Source of the DNA: Streptococcus ictaluri 707-05
GTDB lineage: Bacteria > Bacillota > Bacilli > Lactobacillales > Streptococcaceae
Reading direction: 5' to 3'
Length of the DNA stretch: 64,000 nt
Assembly: GCF_000188015.2 (NCBI RefSeq)
Contig: NZ_AEUX02000008.1
Location: forward strand, 124,001 to 188,000
Positions within the stretch are counted from its first letter, which is position 1. Each line of letters begins with the position of its first letter. The notes below the pieces were generated by a model. The model was not told the origin of the DNA. It ran no database searches and saw only the letters and a list, made by a program, of their open reading frames with translations. A program made the translations under genes and the position numbers. This document shows positions 10,307-19,064 of the stretch, in pieces.

Positions 10307-10996
10307 ATGGCTAGACCATTAGTGGAAAAAACAGCCGAGCGCTTATTGCATCTTATTTTAGAACGTGGCTATGACATTGGCGCTAAATTACCAAATGAAT
10401 ACGAGTTGGCTCAAGATTTAGATGTGGGACGTAGTACTATTCGAGAAGCTGTTAGAAGTTTAGCGACTCGAAACGTTTTGGAGGTTAGACAGGGTTCAGG
10501 AACTTATGTTAGCTCTAAAAAAGGCGTCTCAGAGGATCCTTTGGGTTTTTCCTTGGTCAAAGACACAGCCAAATTAACGGCTGACCTTTTTGAATTGCGT
10601 CTCTTACTGGAACCTCGTATCGCTGCCTTGGCGGCGCAAAATGCTAGTGACTCTGAAGTTGAAGCTTTGGAAAAAATCGTCTTAGATATTGAAGAAGCGG
10701 TGGCAGCAGGTGATCCAAAACATTTGCAACTAGATGTGACCTTTCACTCGATGATGGCTAAGTACAGTGGCAATATTGCTATGGATAGCCTCTTGCCAGT
10801 CATTAATGAATCCATTCATCTGATCAATGCTAATTATACCAATCGTCAGATGAAAGAAGACTCTTTACAGGCTCACAGAGAGATTTTAAATGCTATTAAA
10901 GAACGCAAGCCATTGGCAGCTCAGGATGCCATGTTATTGCATATTATGACTGTTAAACGGACAGCTTTTTTTACCTTAAGAAATTCAAAAGAGTAA
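10307..10996 (+). CDS. GntR-family (FadR subgroup) regulator of glucuronate genes, UxuR-like
   Basis: 229 aa. The N-terminal winged helix (about 1-75) has the GntR signature LPNEYELAQDLDVGRSTIRE. The FCD effector domain (about 90-220) has metal/ligand-type Asp, Arg and His residues (LRLLLEPR, DVTFHSMM, AHREIL). RBS AAAGGATG. It lies between gusA and kdgA, and three promoters in the locus share one palindrome, so it probably represses them until a hexuronate intermediate binds. It appears intact although most of its targets are broken. That it binds the palindrome is inferred from location and family. Confidence 0.85.
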   Translation: MARPLVEKTAERLLHLILERGYDIGAKLPNEYELAQDLDVGRSTIREAVRSLATRNVLEVRQGSGTYVSSKKGVSEDPLGFSLVKDTAKLTADLFELRLLLEPRIAALAAQNASDSEVEALEKIVLDIEEAVAAGDPKHLQLDVTFHSMMAKYSGNIAMDSLLPVINESIHLINANYTNRQMKEDSLQAHREILNAIKERKPLAAQDAMLLHIMTVKRTAFFTLRNSKE

Positions 10997-11026
10997 CCAA
11001 TCATTCTTAGAGTGATTGGTTTTTTT
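10995..11026 (+). terminator. Terminator after the GntR gene
   Basis: AACCAATCATTCT / AGTGATTGGTT stem with a 3-nt loop and seven T residues. Confidence 0.88.
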
Positions 11027-11037
11027 GGACTTTTCTC

Positions 11038-11066
11038 TTGATAAGTCATCTGATGATTTATATAAT
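11038..11066 (+). promoter_or_regulatory. kdgA promoter with UxuR-type operator in the spacer
   Basis: TTGATA (11038-11043), 17 bp, TATAAT (11061-11066). The operator core TCATCTGATGA (11046-11056) sits in the spacer, as in the promoter at 4963. Confidence 0.8.
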
Positions 11067-11102
11067 GATATTAAGATAACGGTTTCAAAAGAGGAGGGAC
11101 TT

Positions 11103-11363
11103 ATGCTTTCACAACTAAAAGCTAACTATTTTTTTGCAGTAATAAGAGGAAAAGATGCAGAAGATGCTATTCAAATCGCTAAACATGCCATTCTAGGGGG
11201 CATTCGTAATATTGAGATAACTTTTTCGACTCCAAATGCTGAGAAAGTGATCCAAAAATTATCTGATGACTTTAAAAAAGATCCAAGTGTCGTGATTGGT
11301 GCAGGTACAGTTATGACTACTGACTTGGCCCAAAAAGCCATAGATGCAGGGGCTCAGCTTTAG
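11103..11363 (+). pseudogene. kdgA: 2-keto-3-deoxy-6-phosphogluconate aldolase, 3' end deleted
   Basis: Class I aldolase that splits KDPG into pyruvate and glyceraldehyde-3-phosphate. The ATG at 11103 follows GAGGAGGGAC. The first 85 or so residues are normal (catalytic-site Glu in IRNIEITFST; GAGTVMT motif), then homology stops at DAGAQ and a stop follows. The family is about 205-215 aa long, so the Schiff-base lysine region is missing. The DNA continues directly into the middle of uxaC in another frame, which marks a deletion junction near 11355-11365. Confidence 0.88.
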
Positions 11364-12640
11364 CGAGTAAGGTTTATGATAATATTGTTGACCTGTGGCT
11401 AGGAGGTGACCATTACAAATGGCGTCTCATGCGTGCCAATGGGATTCCTGAAGAAGAGATTACGGGTTCTGCCAGTCCTTTAGCGAAGTTTAAAGCTTTT
11501 GCTAGAACACTTGAGCGTTCTTATGGTAATCCTGTTTACCATTGGTCAGCCATGGAGTTGAAGAATGTTTTTGGAGTCGACTCCCCTTTAACAGAAGCTA
11601 ATGCCGAGGAGTTATATCATTATCTTAATGATTATTTGGTTGAGCATGCTATTAGTCCTCGAAAACTAATTTTAAATAGCAAAGTTACTTTTATTGGGAT
11701 GACAGATCATCCGCTAGATGATTTAGAGTGGCATCAAAAGTTATCAGATGATAAGAGCTTTGAGCCTATTGTAGCACCTACTTTTAGACCAGACGAAGCC
11801 TTTATAGAACATGCCAATTTTACAGCATTTGTTGAAAAATTAGCAGATAAGACAAAAAGGGTTATCACAGATTTTGACTCTTTTATGGAAGCGATAAAAG
11901 AAAGAGTGGCTTTCTTTGCTCAAAAAGGATGCAAGGCTAGTGATATCAGCTTTACTGAAATTGTTTATGAAGAGGCTCCAAAAGATCAGTTAGATAAGCT
12001 TATGCAAAAGGTTTTACAAGGTCAGAGTGCGACATCTCTCGAAATCAAACAATGGCAAACGGCTGTTTTCACAGAACTTTGCAAACTTTACAAGGCCTTT
12101 GGTTTTGTGACCCGGGTTCACTTTGGTGCTTTAAGAAATAATCATACTGCTCTTTATAAGAAACTGGGAGCAGATGTTGGTGTTGACTCTTTAGGAGATC
12201 AAGTGGCTTTAACTAGCAATCTTAACAGACTCTTGGATAAGCTAGCGCAAACAGCAAGCATGCCAAAAATGATTTGGTATAATCTCAATCCAAGCTACAA
12301 TATCGCTCTAGCAAACACGCTAGCTAACTTCCAAGCCAATCAAGAAGGTGTGGCTGGCTATCTGCAGTTTGGCGCAGGCTGGTGGTTTGCAGATACCAAA
12401 CTTGGAATGATTAGCCAAATGAATGCCCTAGCTGAGCAAGGCATCTTAGCTAACTTTGTTGGTATGTTGACCGATTCTCGTTCTTTCTTGTCCTACCAGC
12501 GTCATGATTATTTTAGACGCATCCTATGTACTTATCTGGGACAATGGATTGAAGAAGGAGAAGTGCCAGAAGACTATGAAGCTATTGGAAATATGGCAAA
12601 AGGGATTGCCTATACCAATGCCTATCAGTATTTTAATTAA
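11360..12640 (+). pseudogene. uxaC: Glucuronate isomerase, 5' end deleted
   Basis: UxaC homology starts at [20 protein letters not shown] (codons from 11363) and continues to the natural end. The protein would normally begin about 50 residues earlier with the metal-binding HCHL segment, which is absent. An internal ATG at 11429 opens a 403-aa frame, but it lacks part of the active site. The conserved FGAGWWF segment and the [17 protein letters not shown] segment near the C-terminus are intact. It would convert glucuronate to fructuronate. No ribosome binding site or in-frame start survives. Confidence 0.85.
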
Positions 12641-12704
12641 AGCAAAAAGTTGACTGTCTTAAGGAAAGGAAAAAAGGAGTTTCAATAACTTCAGGTAACT
12701 ATAT

Positions 12705-13799
12705 ATGAAAATGTCGTTTCGTTGGTATGGTGTCAATGATCCAGTTAGTTTAGAGGAGATAAAAGCCATTCCAGGTATGCAAGGGATTGTGACAGCAGTT
12801 TACGATGTCCCTGTTGGTCAGGCTTGGCCTTTAGAAAATCTCTTAGACTTGAAAAAACAGGAGGAAGATGCGGGTCTTACTATTTCTGTTATTGAGTCTA
12901 TCCCTGTTCATGAGGATATCAAGAAAGGTAAGCCTAATCGTGATCAGTTGATTGACAATTACAAAGAGTCTATTAGAAATGTTGGTAAAGCAGGCATTCC
13001 AGTAGTTTGTTACAATTTTATGCCAGTCTTTGACTGGACACGTTCAGATCTTAATCACCCGATACCAGATGGGACTAGCTCGCTAGCTTTCTTGAAAGAA
13101 GATTTAGAGGGAGTTGACCCAGTTGCTGATGATTTAAACCTACCAGGCTGGGATTCTTCATATTCAAAAGAAGAAATGAAAGCCATTATTGAAAATTACC
13201 GTCACAATATTTCTGAAGAAGATTTATGGGAAAATCTGGCTTATTTTATTAAAGCTATCATGCCTATAGCAGAAGCAGCGGGTGTTAAAATGGCTATTCA
13301 CCCAGATGATCCGCCTTATGGCATCTTTGGTTTGCCACGGATTATCACTGGACAAGAAGCTGTTGAGCGTTTCTTAAACATATACGACAGTCCTAACAAT
13401 GGGATTACCATGTGTGTGGGCTTTTATGCTTCTGACCCTAAAAATGATGTCTTGGCTATGACAGAGTATGCTTTAAAACGTGGCCGTATTAACTTTATGC
13501 ATACCCGCAATGTCACAGCAGGGGCTTGGGGATTCCAAGAGACAGCACACCTATCTCAAGCTGGTGATATTGATATGAATGCCGTTATTAAGTTATTAGT
13601 TGACTATGATTGGGAAGGTTCTTTAAGACCAGACCATGGGCGTCGTATCTGGGGAGATCAAACCAAAACACCAGGTTATGGTTTATATGATCGTGCTCTA
13701 GGAGCGACTTATTTTAATGGACTTTACGAGGCAAACATGCGTGCAGCTGGTAAAACCCCGGATTTTGGTATTTCACAAAAAATGGTTGGTGAAGAGTAA
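12705..13799 (+). CDS. uxuA: Mannonate dehydratase
   Basis: 364 aa, normal for UxuA. It dehydrates D-mannonate to 2-keto-3-deoxygluconate. Family segments are present: MSFRWYGVNDPVSLEEI at the N-terminus, the metal-site His/Asp in KMAIHPDDPP, HTRNV and the C-terminal SLRPDHGRRIWGD. It is followed by the reductase gene after 15 nt, so the two are co-transcribed. It looks intact, but its substrate supply depends on the damaged UxaC. Confidence 0.95.
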   Translation: MKMSFRWYGVNDPVSLEEIKAIPGMQGIVTAVYDVPVGQAWPLENLLDLKKQEEDAGLTISVIESIPVHEDIKKGKPNRDQLIDNYKESIRNVGKAGIPVVCYNFMPVFDWTRSDLNHPIPDGTSSLAFLKEDLEGVDPVADDLNLPGWDSSYSKEEMKAIIENYRHNISEEDLWENLAYFIKAIMPIAEAAGVKMAIHPDDPPYGIFGLPRIITGQEAVERFLNIYDSPNNGITMCVGFYASDPKNDVLAMTEYALKRGRINFMHTRNVTAGAWGFQETAHLSQAGDIDMNAVIKLLVDYDWEGSLRPDHGRRIWGDQTKTPGYGLYDRALGATYFNGLYEANMRAAGKTPDFGISQKMVGEE

Positions 13800-13814
13800 G
13801 AAAGGAAAAGTATT

Positions 13815-14654
13815 ATGACTAGAGTCATTGATTTTAACGATAAAGTGGTTGTGGTAACAGGGGCAGGTGGTGTCCTTTGTGGCTACATGGCTAAAGAATT
13901 TGCTAAGGCAGGTGCCAAAGTTGCTCTTTTGGATCTTAATCAAGAAGCTGCCCAAGCCTTTGTTGATGAGATTGAAAAAGAAGGAGGTATCGCTAAGGCC
14001 TACAAAGCTAATGTGCTTTCTAAGGAAAACCTAGAAGAAGTCCGTCAAGCTCTTCTTTCAGATTTTGGTCCTGCGGATATTTTAGTGAATGGGGCAGGCG
14101 GTAACAGTCCTAAAGCAACAACAGACAATGAATTTCATGCCTTTGATTTACCGGCTGAAACCAAAAGCTTTTTCGATTTGGATAAAGATGGGATTAGTTT
14201 TGTCTTTAACTTGAATTATTTGGGAACGCTCTTACCAACTCAAGTTTTTGCTCAAGATATGGTGGGTCGTCAAGGAGCCAACATCATTAATATTTCATCT
14301 ATGAATGCCTTTACGCCACTGACAAAAATTCCGGCTTATTCTGGCGCTAAGGCTGCCATTTCTAACTTTACCCAGTGGTTAGCGGTGCACTTCTCGAAAG
14401 TGGGTATTCGTTGTAATGCCATTGTACCTGGTTTCTTAGTCAATAATCAAAATAGAGGCTTACTCTTTACAGAAGATGGACAACCAACGGCTCGGGCTGA
14501 GAAAATTTTAAACAATACACCAATGGGACGCTTTGGAGAAGCCAACGAGCTGATTGGAGGCCTCTTCTTCCTAGCTGATGAGAACTCTGCTTCTTTTGTT
14601 AATGGAGTCGTTTTACCTATTGATGGTGGGTTTGCAGCCTATTCAGGTGTTTAG
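13815..14654 (+). CDS. D-fructuronate reductase / mannonate oxidoreductase (short-chain dehydrogenase)
   Basis: 279 aa SDR. Rossmann glycine motif TGAGGVLCGYMAKEF (about 16-30), NGAGG, catalytic Ser/Tyr/Lys (NISSMNAF; YSGAKAA) and the C-terminal PIDGGF. Its place after uxuA suggests it reduces fructuronate to mannonate, a role filled by the unrelated UxuB in E. coli. Substrate is inferred from context; RBS GAAAGGAAAAG. Confidence 0.85.
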   Translation: MTRVIDFNDKVVVVTGAGGVLCGYMAKEFAKAGAKVALLDLNQEAAQAFVDEIEKEGGIAKAYKANVLSKENLEEVRQALLSDFGPADILVNGAGGNSPKATTDNEFHAFDLPAETKSFFDLDKDGISFVFNLNYLGTLLPTQVFAQDMVGRQGANIINISSMNAFTPLTKIPAYSGAKAAISNFTQWLAVHFSKVGIRCNAIVPGFLVNNQNRGLLFTEDGQPTARAEKILNNTPMGRFGEANELIGGLFFLADENSASFVNGVVLPIDGGFAAYSGV

Positions 14655-14666
14655 TGAGTTTAATCA

Positions 14667-14703
14667 ACCACTTAAGTCCTTTCCAGCTTTAAGTGGTTTT
14701 TTT
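14667..14703 (+). terminator. Terminator after the uxuA-reductase operon
   Basis: AACCACTTAA / TTAAGTGGTT stem with a 16-nt loop and a T run. Transcription of the next gene must partly read through, as I see no clear promoter between. Confidence 0.8.
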
Positions 14704-14717
14704 AAAGAAAGGAAATT

Positions 14718-16250
14718 GTGATGACAAAGATAATCTCACTAAAAACAGATCATCTTAAGAAGCTTAGAACTATAAACCCGTTTTTGGTCTCTTATAATAT
14801 TGAGTTCGCAGAAGTGACTGGCGGAACATTTTGGAAAGCCTATAGCGATAAGCAGATTTCAGGTGAAAAGGACTTCTTGGTAAAGCCTTCTTCTGAAGGT
14901 ATCGCAGCCATGTATAAGGATCTGATGCAAGATTATTCACCCGTTAATCTTTATGATCCTAAACTAAGATATCTAGCTGAACAACTAGGCTCTGCTTGGG
15001 TTCGTGTATCAGGAACTTGGGCGACAAAAACTTACTATGATTTTGATAATCAATACAATGGTGACGTACCAGAAGGTTATTTAAATATTTTAACAAAAGA
15101 ACAATGGCTAGGAGTTCTAGATTTTGTTAAAGCTGTCAAGGGACGTCTCATGATTTCGATGGCTAACTGCCTTGGTCTGCATTCAGCGGATCAACCTTGG
15201 CATCCTAAAGAAGCAGAGAAAATTTTTGCCTTAAGTCAATCTTACGGTGTCCCTATAGAAGCTGTGGAATTTGCTAACGAACCTAATATGTTAGAAGACA
15301 CAGGTTTTCCAGAAGGCTATAGTGCTGAAGATTATCGTCGTGATCAAGATCTCTTTTTTGAGTGGCTAGACACTTATTATCCTGATTGTTTGAAGGTGGG
15401 ACCTAGTAGTACAGGTGGCGATAATGTGGTTTTTGGTAAGGGCGATGACCAAGGAACCGGAGGAGTTGAGCAAGTAGCAAGACAATTGCTTAATTGTTCT
15501 GATCTTTTAGACGGTACTAAAGTGCCACTAGATGTTTTTTCCTATCATTATTATAATGGTGTCTCTGAGAGATTGGCTTCAGTGATGCCAAGAGGGCATT
15601 GGTCAGCTGAGGAAGCTTTGAGTGAAGATTATCTAGCTGTGGCTTCAGACTTTTGTAAAACCTACTTGCCTTTACGTGACCACTACGTTCCTGGAGCAGA
15701 AATGTGGGTAACGGAGTCGGGTGATGCTGGTGGCGGAGGCAATACTTGGGCCTCTACTTATCTCGATGTACCACGTACCTTAAATGAGTTAGGCAGCTTT
15801 GCCTCATTGACAAATGGTATTATTTTCCATAATACATTAGCAGCCTCTGATTATGGCTACTTAGCTAGAGATCTTTTTGATCCACGTCCAAATTATTTTG
15901 CAGTACTCTTGTGGAATCGTCTGATGGGACAGGAGGTTTATGATAGTGAGATTGCCATTGAAGAAGGCAGACATGTCTTTGCCCACTCTAGAAAAGATGG
16001 TCAGCCTGGTATCACTTACTTAATCATTAATAATTCACAAGAACATGAGACAGTTATTGATTTACCAAAAGAAGCTGCCCTCTATCTTTTGGAAGGTGCC
16101 AATCAAGAGGTTCGAGCTCGACAAATGACTCTAAACGGTCAAGTCTTGGAGTTAAATCAGGATAATAGCTTACCGGACCTATCAGCCCATAAGGTTGACA
16201 AAGGTTTGCTGACATTACCCAAGGCTTCTTGTGCCTTTATTGTCTTATAA
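14718..16250 (+). CDS. Heparanase-like glycoside hydrolase (GH79-type), cytoplasmic
   Basis: 510 aa, no signal peptide. Several segments match the clan-A/GH79 heparanase plan: an acid/base Glu in EFANEPNM (about residue 190), DVFSYHYYN (about 272-280), a nucleophile Glu in WVTESGDAGGGG (about 333-344), then a beta-sandwich domain. The segment DLFDPRPNYFAVLLWNRLMG mirrors the heparanase stretch after the nucleophile. Embedded among gusA and a GH3 hexosaminidase, it could cut glucuronide or uronic-acid oligosaccharides after import. It is intact. The family call rests on motif memory; a related clan-A family (GH30/GH39) is possible. Confidence 0.7.
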   Translation: MMTKIISLKTDHLKKLRTINPFLVSYNIEFAEVTGGTFWKAYSDKQISGEKDFLVKPSSEGIAAMYKDLMQDYSPVNLYDPKLRYLAEQLGSAWVRVSGTWATKTYYDFDNQYNGDVPEGYLNILTKEQWLGVLDFVKAVKGRLMISMANCLGLHSADQPWHPKEAEKIFALSQSYGVPIEAVEFANEPNMLEDTGFPEGYSAEDYRRDQDLFFEWLDTYYPDCLKVGPSSTGGDNVVFGKGDDQGTGGVEQVARQLLNCSDLLDGTKVPLDVFSYHYYNGVSERLASVMPRGHWSAEEALSEDYLAVASDFCKTYLPLRDHYVPGAEMWVTESGDAGGGGNTWASTYLDVPRTLNELGSFASLTNGIIFHNTLAASDYGYLARDLFDPRPNYFAVLLWNRLMGQEVYDSEIAIEEGRHVFAHSRKDGQPGITYLIINNSQEHETVIDLPKEAALYLLEGANQEVRARQMTLNGQVLELNQDNSLPDLSAHKVDKGLLTLPKASCAFIVL

Positions 16251-16301
16251 AAGAAGAAATAGGTCATATGAGTTATGGCCTTTTTTAGGTTCTATTTTTA
16301 T

Positions 16302-16348
16302 TTGACAGCGTTTTCTAAGTATATTACAATTAATTCATCAGATGAATT
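16302..16348 (+). promoter_or_regulatory. Promoter with UxuR-type operator upstream of the HAD gene
   Basis: TTGACA (16302-16307), 17 bp, TACAAT (16325-16330). The most complete operator of the locus, AATTCATCAGATGAATT (16332-16348), covers the start site. Confidence 0.82.
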
Positions 16349-16370
16349 TTTGGTTTAAGATGGAGGAAAA

Positions 16371-17174
16371 ATGATAACAAAACAGAAGGAATTTGTTTTT
16401 TGTGTGGATTCAGATGGCTGTGCCATGGATACTATGACCTATAAACATCAGCTCTTTTTTGGTCCCATCGCTGCAGATATTTTTGCCATTGACCATCGTG
16501 AAGCATTCTTAAAAGAATGGGATAGGATTAATCTCTTTTCCAAAACGCGAGGGGTTAATCGCTTTGTGGGTCTTGTTATGGGCCTAGAATATGCCAATAT
16601 CTCAGGGATTAACATGCTTAAAGATTGGGTGAGAAGCACCGACTCACTGTCAAATGCCTCTCTTGAAGCCCGGTTGAAAGCAGAACCAAGCCAAGATTTA
16701 CAAATAGCTCTTGATTGGTCAAATGAGGTTAACCGACACATTAGAGCTTATGAAGGTCAAGCATTAGCTTTTCAAGGTGCTTTAGAAGGATTAGCAAAGT
16801 TAAAAGAGTTAGGTAAGGTATTTGTGGTCAGCTCGGCCAATAAAGAAGCTGTCTTGGAAGAATGGCAAGAGCAAGGTCTCATGGCACATGTAGATGACTT
16901 TTATTGTCAAGATCGTGGTAAAAAAGAAGATGTCATAGCCCAGTTTATTCGAGAAGGTTATGACAAAGACAAGATCATGATGATTGGCGATTCACCGGGA
17001 GATTTGGACGCCGCAGATAGCAATGATGTCGCCTTCTTTCCGATTTTAGTAGGCAAAGAAGCCTCTTTCTGGTCAGATTTAAAAGAAGAAGTGGCACCTG
17101 CTTTTGTTGAGGGGAGCTTATCAGCAGTGGATTTAAGCAGTTTCAAAGAAGCCTTTTGGCATAATTTAGCTTAA
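16371..17174 (+). CDS. HAD-superfamily hydrolase (phosphatase)
   Basis: 267 aa. Motif I is VDSDGCAMD (nucleophile Asp near residue 12), motif II VVSSANK, motif III Lys followed by MIGDSPGDLDAAD. RBS GGAGG, 5-6 nt before ATG. It is co-transcribed with the GH3 gene 41 nt downstream and sits under the uxu-type operator, so its substrate may be a sugar phosphate arising from glycan breakdown; this is not shown. It looks intact. Confidence 0.8.
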   Translation: MITKQKEFVFCVDSDGCAMDTMTYKHQLFFGPIAADIFAIDHREAFLKEWDRINLFSKTRGVNRFVGLVMGLEYANISGINMLKDWVRSTDSLSNASLEARLKAEPSQDLQIALDWSNEVNRHIRAYEGQALAFQGALEGLAKLKELGKVFVVSSANKEAVLEEWQEQGLMAHVDDFYCQDRGKKEDVIAQFIREGYDKDKIMMIGDSPGDLDAADSNDVAFFPILVGKEASFWSDLKEEVAPAFVEGSLSAVDLSSFKEAFWHNLA

Positions 17175-17215
17175 GGGATTATGATTTTTGCTTTGGGCAA
17201 TTGAAAGGAGAAAAA

Positions 17216-18808
17216 ATGACGCATTTAGTAGATTTACGTCAAAAACCGTATGGATTGGATCAAGAAGCTATTGAGTGGGTGGAAAAGACCATCTCATCAA
17301 TGACTTTAGAGGAAAAAATTGGGCAACTCTTTGTCAATATGGGTTCTAGTCGAAGTGAAGATTATTTAACACAGGTTTTGGAAGATTATAAGATTGCTGC
17401 CGTTCGTTACAACAAGGGCATGGCAGATGAAGTCTGGGAGCAAAACTATATTCTACAAACTAAGTCAAAAATTCCTTTATTGATTGCAGCTAATACAGAA
17501 GCTGGTGGTGATGGAGCCGTTAATGACGGGACAAAGGTTGGGGATGAAATTAAGGTTGCAGCCACTAATGATCCGCGTTACGCTTATGAAATGGGTCGTA
17601 TAGCTGGTATTGAAGCAGCTGCTGTCGGTTGTAATGCGTCTTTTGCTCCTATTGTCGATTTGACAAGAAACTGGCGTAACCCCATTATTGCTAATCATAA
17701 CTGGGGATCTAATGTTGATCAAATTATCAAACTATCAAAAGAGTACATGAAAGGCATCATGGAGCATGATATCATGCCTTTTGCTAAGCATTTCCCTGGA
17801 GATGGTATTGATGAGCGTGATCATCATTTATCCTTTGCTTCCAATCCTATGACAAAAGAAGAGTGGTTGGAAACCTTTGGTCGTATTTATGGTGAGTTAG
17901 CAGAGGCTGGACTTCCAGGTATTATGGCAGGGCATATTCATCTTCCTAATGTGGAAAAAGCCATGCATCCTGAGCGTGATTTAGATGATATGCTACCAGC
18001 ATCTCTTAACAAAACGCTTTTAGATGAACTACTAAGAGGTGAGTTAGGTTATAACGGTGCTATTGTCACTGATGCCTCACATATGGTAGCTATGACAGCA
18101 TCAATGCCGCGCCGCCTCTTATTGCCAACGGCAGTTGAAGCCGGTTGTGACCTCTTCTTGTTCTTTAACGATCCAGATGAAGATCTCAAATGGATGAAAG
18201 AAGGTTATGAGGCTGGTATTTTAACTGAGGAGCGTTTGCATGACGCCTTACGCCGTACTCTTGGTTTAAAAGCAAAACTTGGACTGCACCAATTTGAAGG
18301 GCATCGTGATGAGATCATGTTGCCAAAAGAAGAAGCTATGAAACGGATTAATACTCCTGAAGCACAAGCGATTGCTGATCAAGTAGCTGATAAGGCTATA
18401 ACCTTGGTTAAGGCTAAACAAAAAGGTATTTTCCCGGTGAAACCAGAACGCTATAAACGCATTTTAATTGTTAATGTGGAAGGCCATAAAGGTGGTTTTG
18501 GAGCTATGATAGCTGGTCAGAAAAAACGGGCTTCAGATACGGTTAAAGCCTTGCTTGAAGCGCGTGGGCATAAGGTAACTGTTTGGGAGTCAACTGAAGA
18601 GCGTATCATGCAATTGCCGGTTGAGGAGCGTGCAGCTGCCATCGCCAATGTTTATGCCCAAAAACAGCCGATTTCTAACTTAACTGATCATTATGACTTG
18701 ATTTTGAATCTTGTGGACGTCAATTCAGGTGGCACTGTTCAGCGTATTGTCTCGCCAGTAGATGCTTATTGTGGCTTGATTGATACTCAGTTGTGGCATG
18801 ACTATTGA
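17216..18808 (+). CDS. GH3 beta-N-acetylhexosaminidase (NagZ-like), probably with an internal deletion
   Basis: 530 aa from ATG 17216 (AAAGGAG 6 nt upstream); no signal peptide. The GH3 barrel carries KHFPGDGIDERDHH, with the His/Asp pair typical of NagZ-type enzymes, and nucleophile Asp in IVTDASHM. It would release GlcNAc or GalNAc, which alternates with uronic acids in glycosaminoglycans, and so complements the GusA and GH79 enzymes. Near the C-terminus GGTVQRIV passes directly into SPVDAYCGLID; from recall, related proteins have about 60 residues between these. If so, the gene has an in-frame deletion near 18750. Confidence 0.8.
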   Translation: MTHLVDLRQKPYGLDQEAIEWVEKTISSMTLEEKIGQLFVNMGSSRSEDYLTQVLEDYKIAAVRYNKGMADEVWEQNYILQTKSKIPLLIAANTEAGGDGAVNDGTKVGDEIKVAATNDPRYAYEMGRIAGIEAAAVGCNASFAPIVDLTRNWRNPIIANHNWGSNVDQIIKLSKEYMKGIMEHDIMPFAKHFPGDGIDERDHHLSFASNPMTKEEWLETFGRIYGELAEAGLPGIMAGHIHLPNVEKAMHPERDLDDMLPASLNKTLLDELLRGELGYNGAIVTDASHMVAMTASMPRRLLLPTAVEAGCDLFLFFNDPDEDLKWMKEGYEAGILTEERLHDALRRTLGLKAKLGLHQFEGHRDEIMLPKEEAMKRINTPEAQAIADQVADKAITLVKAKQKGIFPVKPERYKRILIVNVEGHKGGFGAMIAGQKKRASDTVKALLEARGHKVTVWESTEERIMQLPVEERAAAIANVYAQKQPISNLTDHYDLILNLVDVNSGGTVQRIVSPVDAYCGLIDTQLWHDY

Positions 18809-18926
18809 TCTTATATTAGCTTAGATAATTGTTTCCCCATTTACATCAAACCTTGATAGCCAATATCGAAAGATTTGAATTGTCAAAAAGTCAAGATAAG
18901 TGACAAAATCAAGATATAACAACACC

Positions 18927-18953
18927 AAAAAGCTGACCCTGGTCAGCTTTTTT
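18927..18953 (+). terminator. Terminator of the glucuronide locus
   Basis: AAAAGCTGACC / GGTCAGCTTTT with a 2-nt loop and T tail. The 120 bp between it and the GH3 stop hold no recognisable gene. Confidence 0.88.
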
Positions 18954-19064
18954 AGTTGAAACAAACAGATCCCAAGACTTAGCTTTAAGATTAAAACTGT
19001 TATAGTTTATTTTGCCTATTTTTGTTATAATGGGACTAGTACAGGCATTTTTGAAGGATAAGAA

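Noticed and set aside
11103..12640. A KdgA-UxaC fusion protein
   Set aside because: The two homologous parts are in different frames and a stop lies at the junction.
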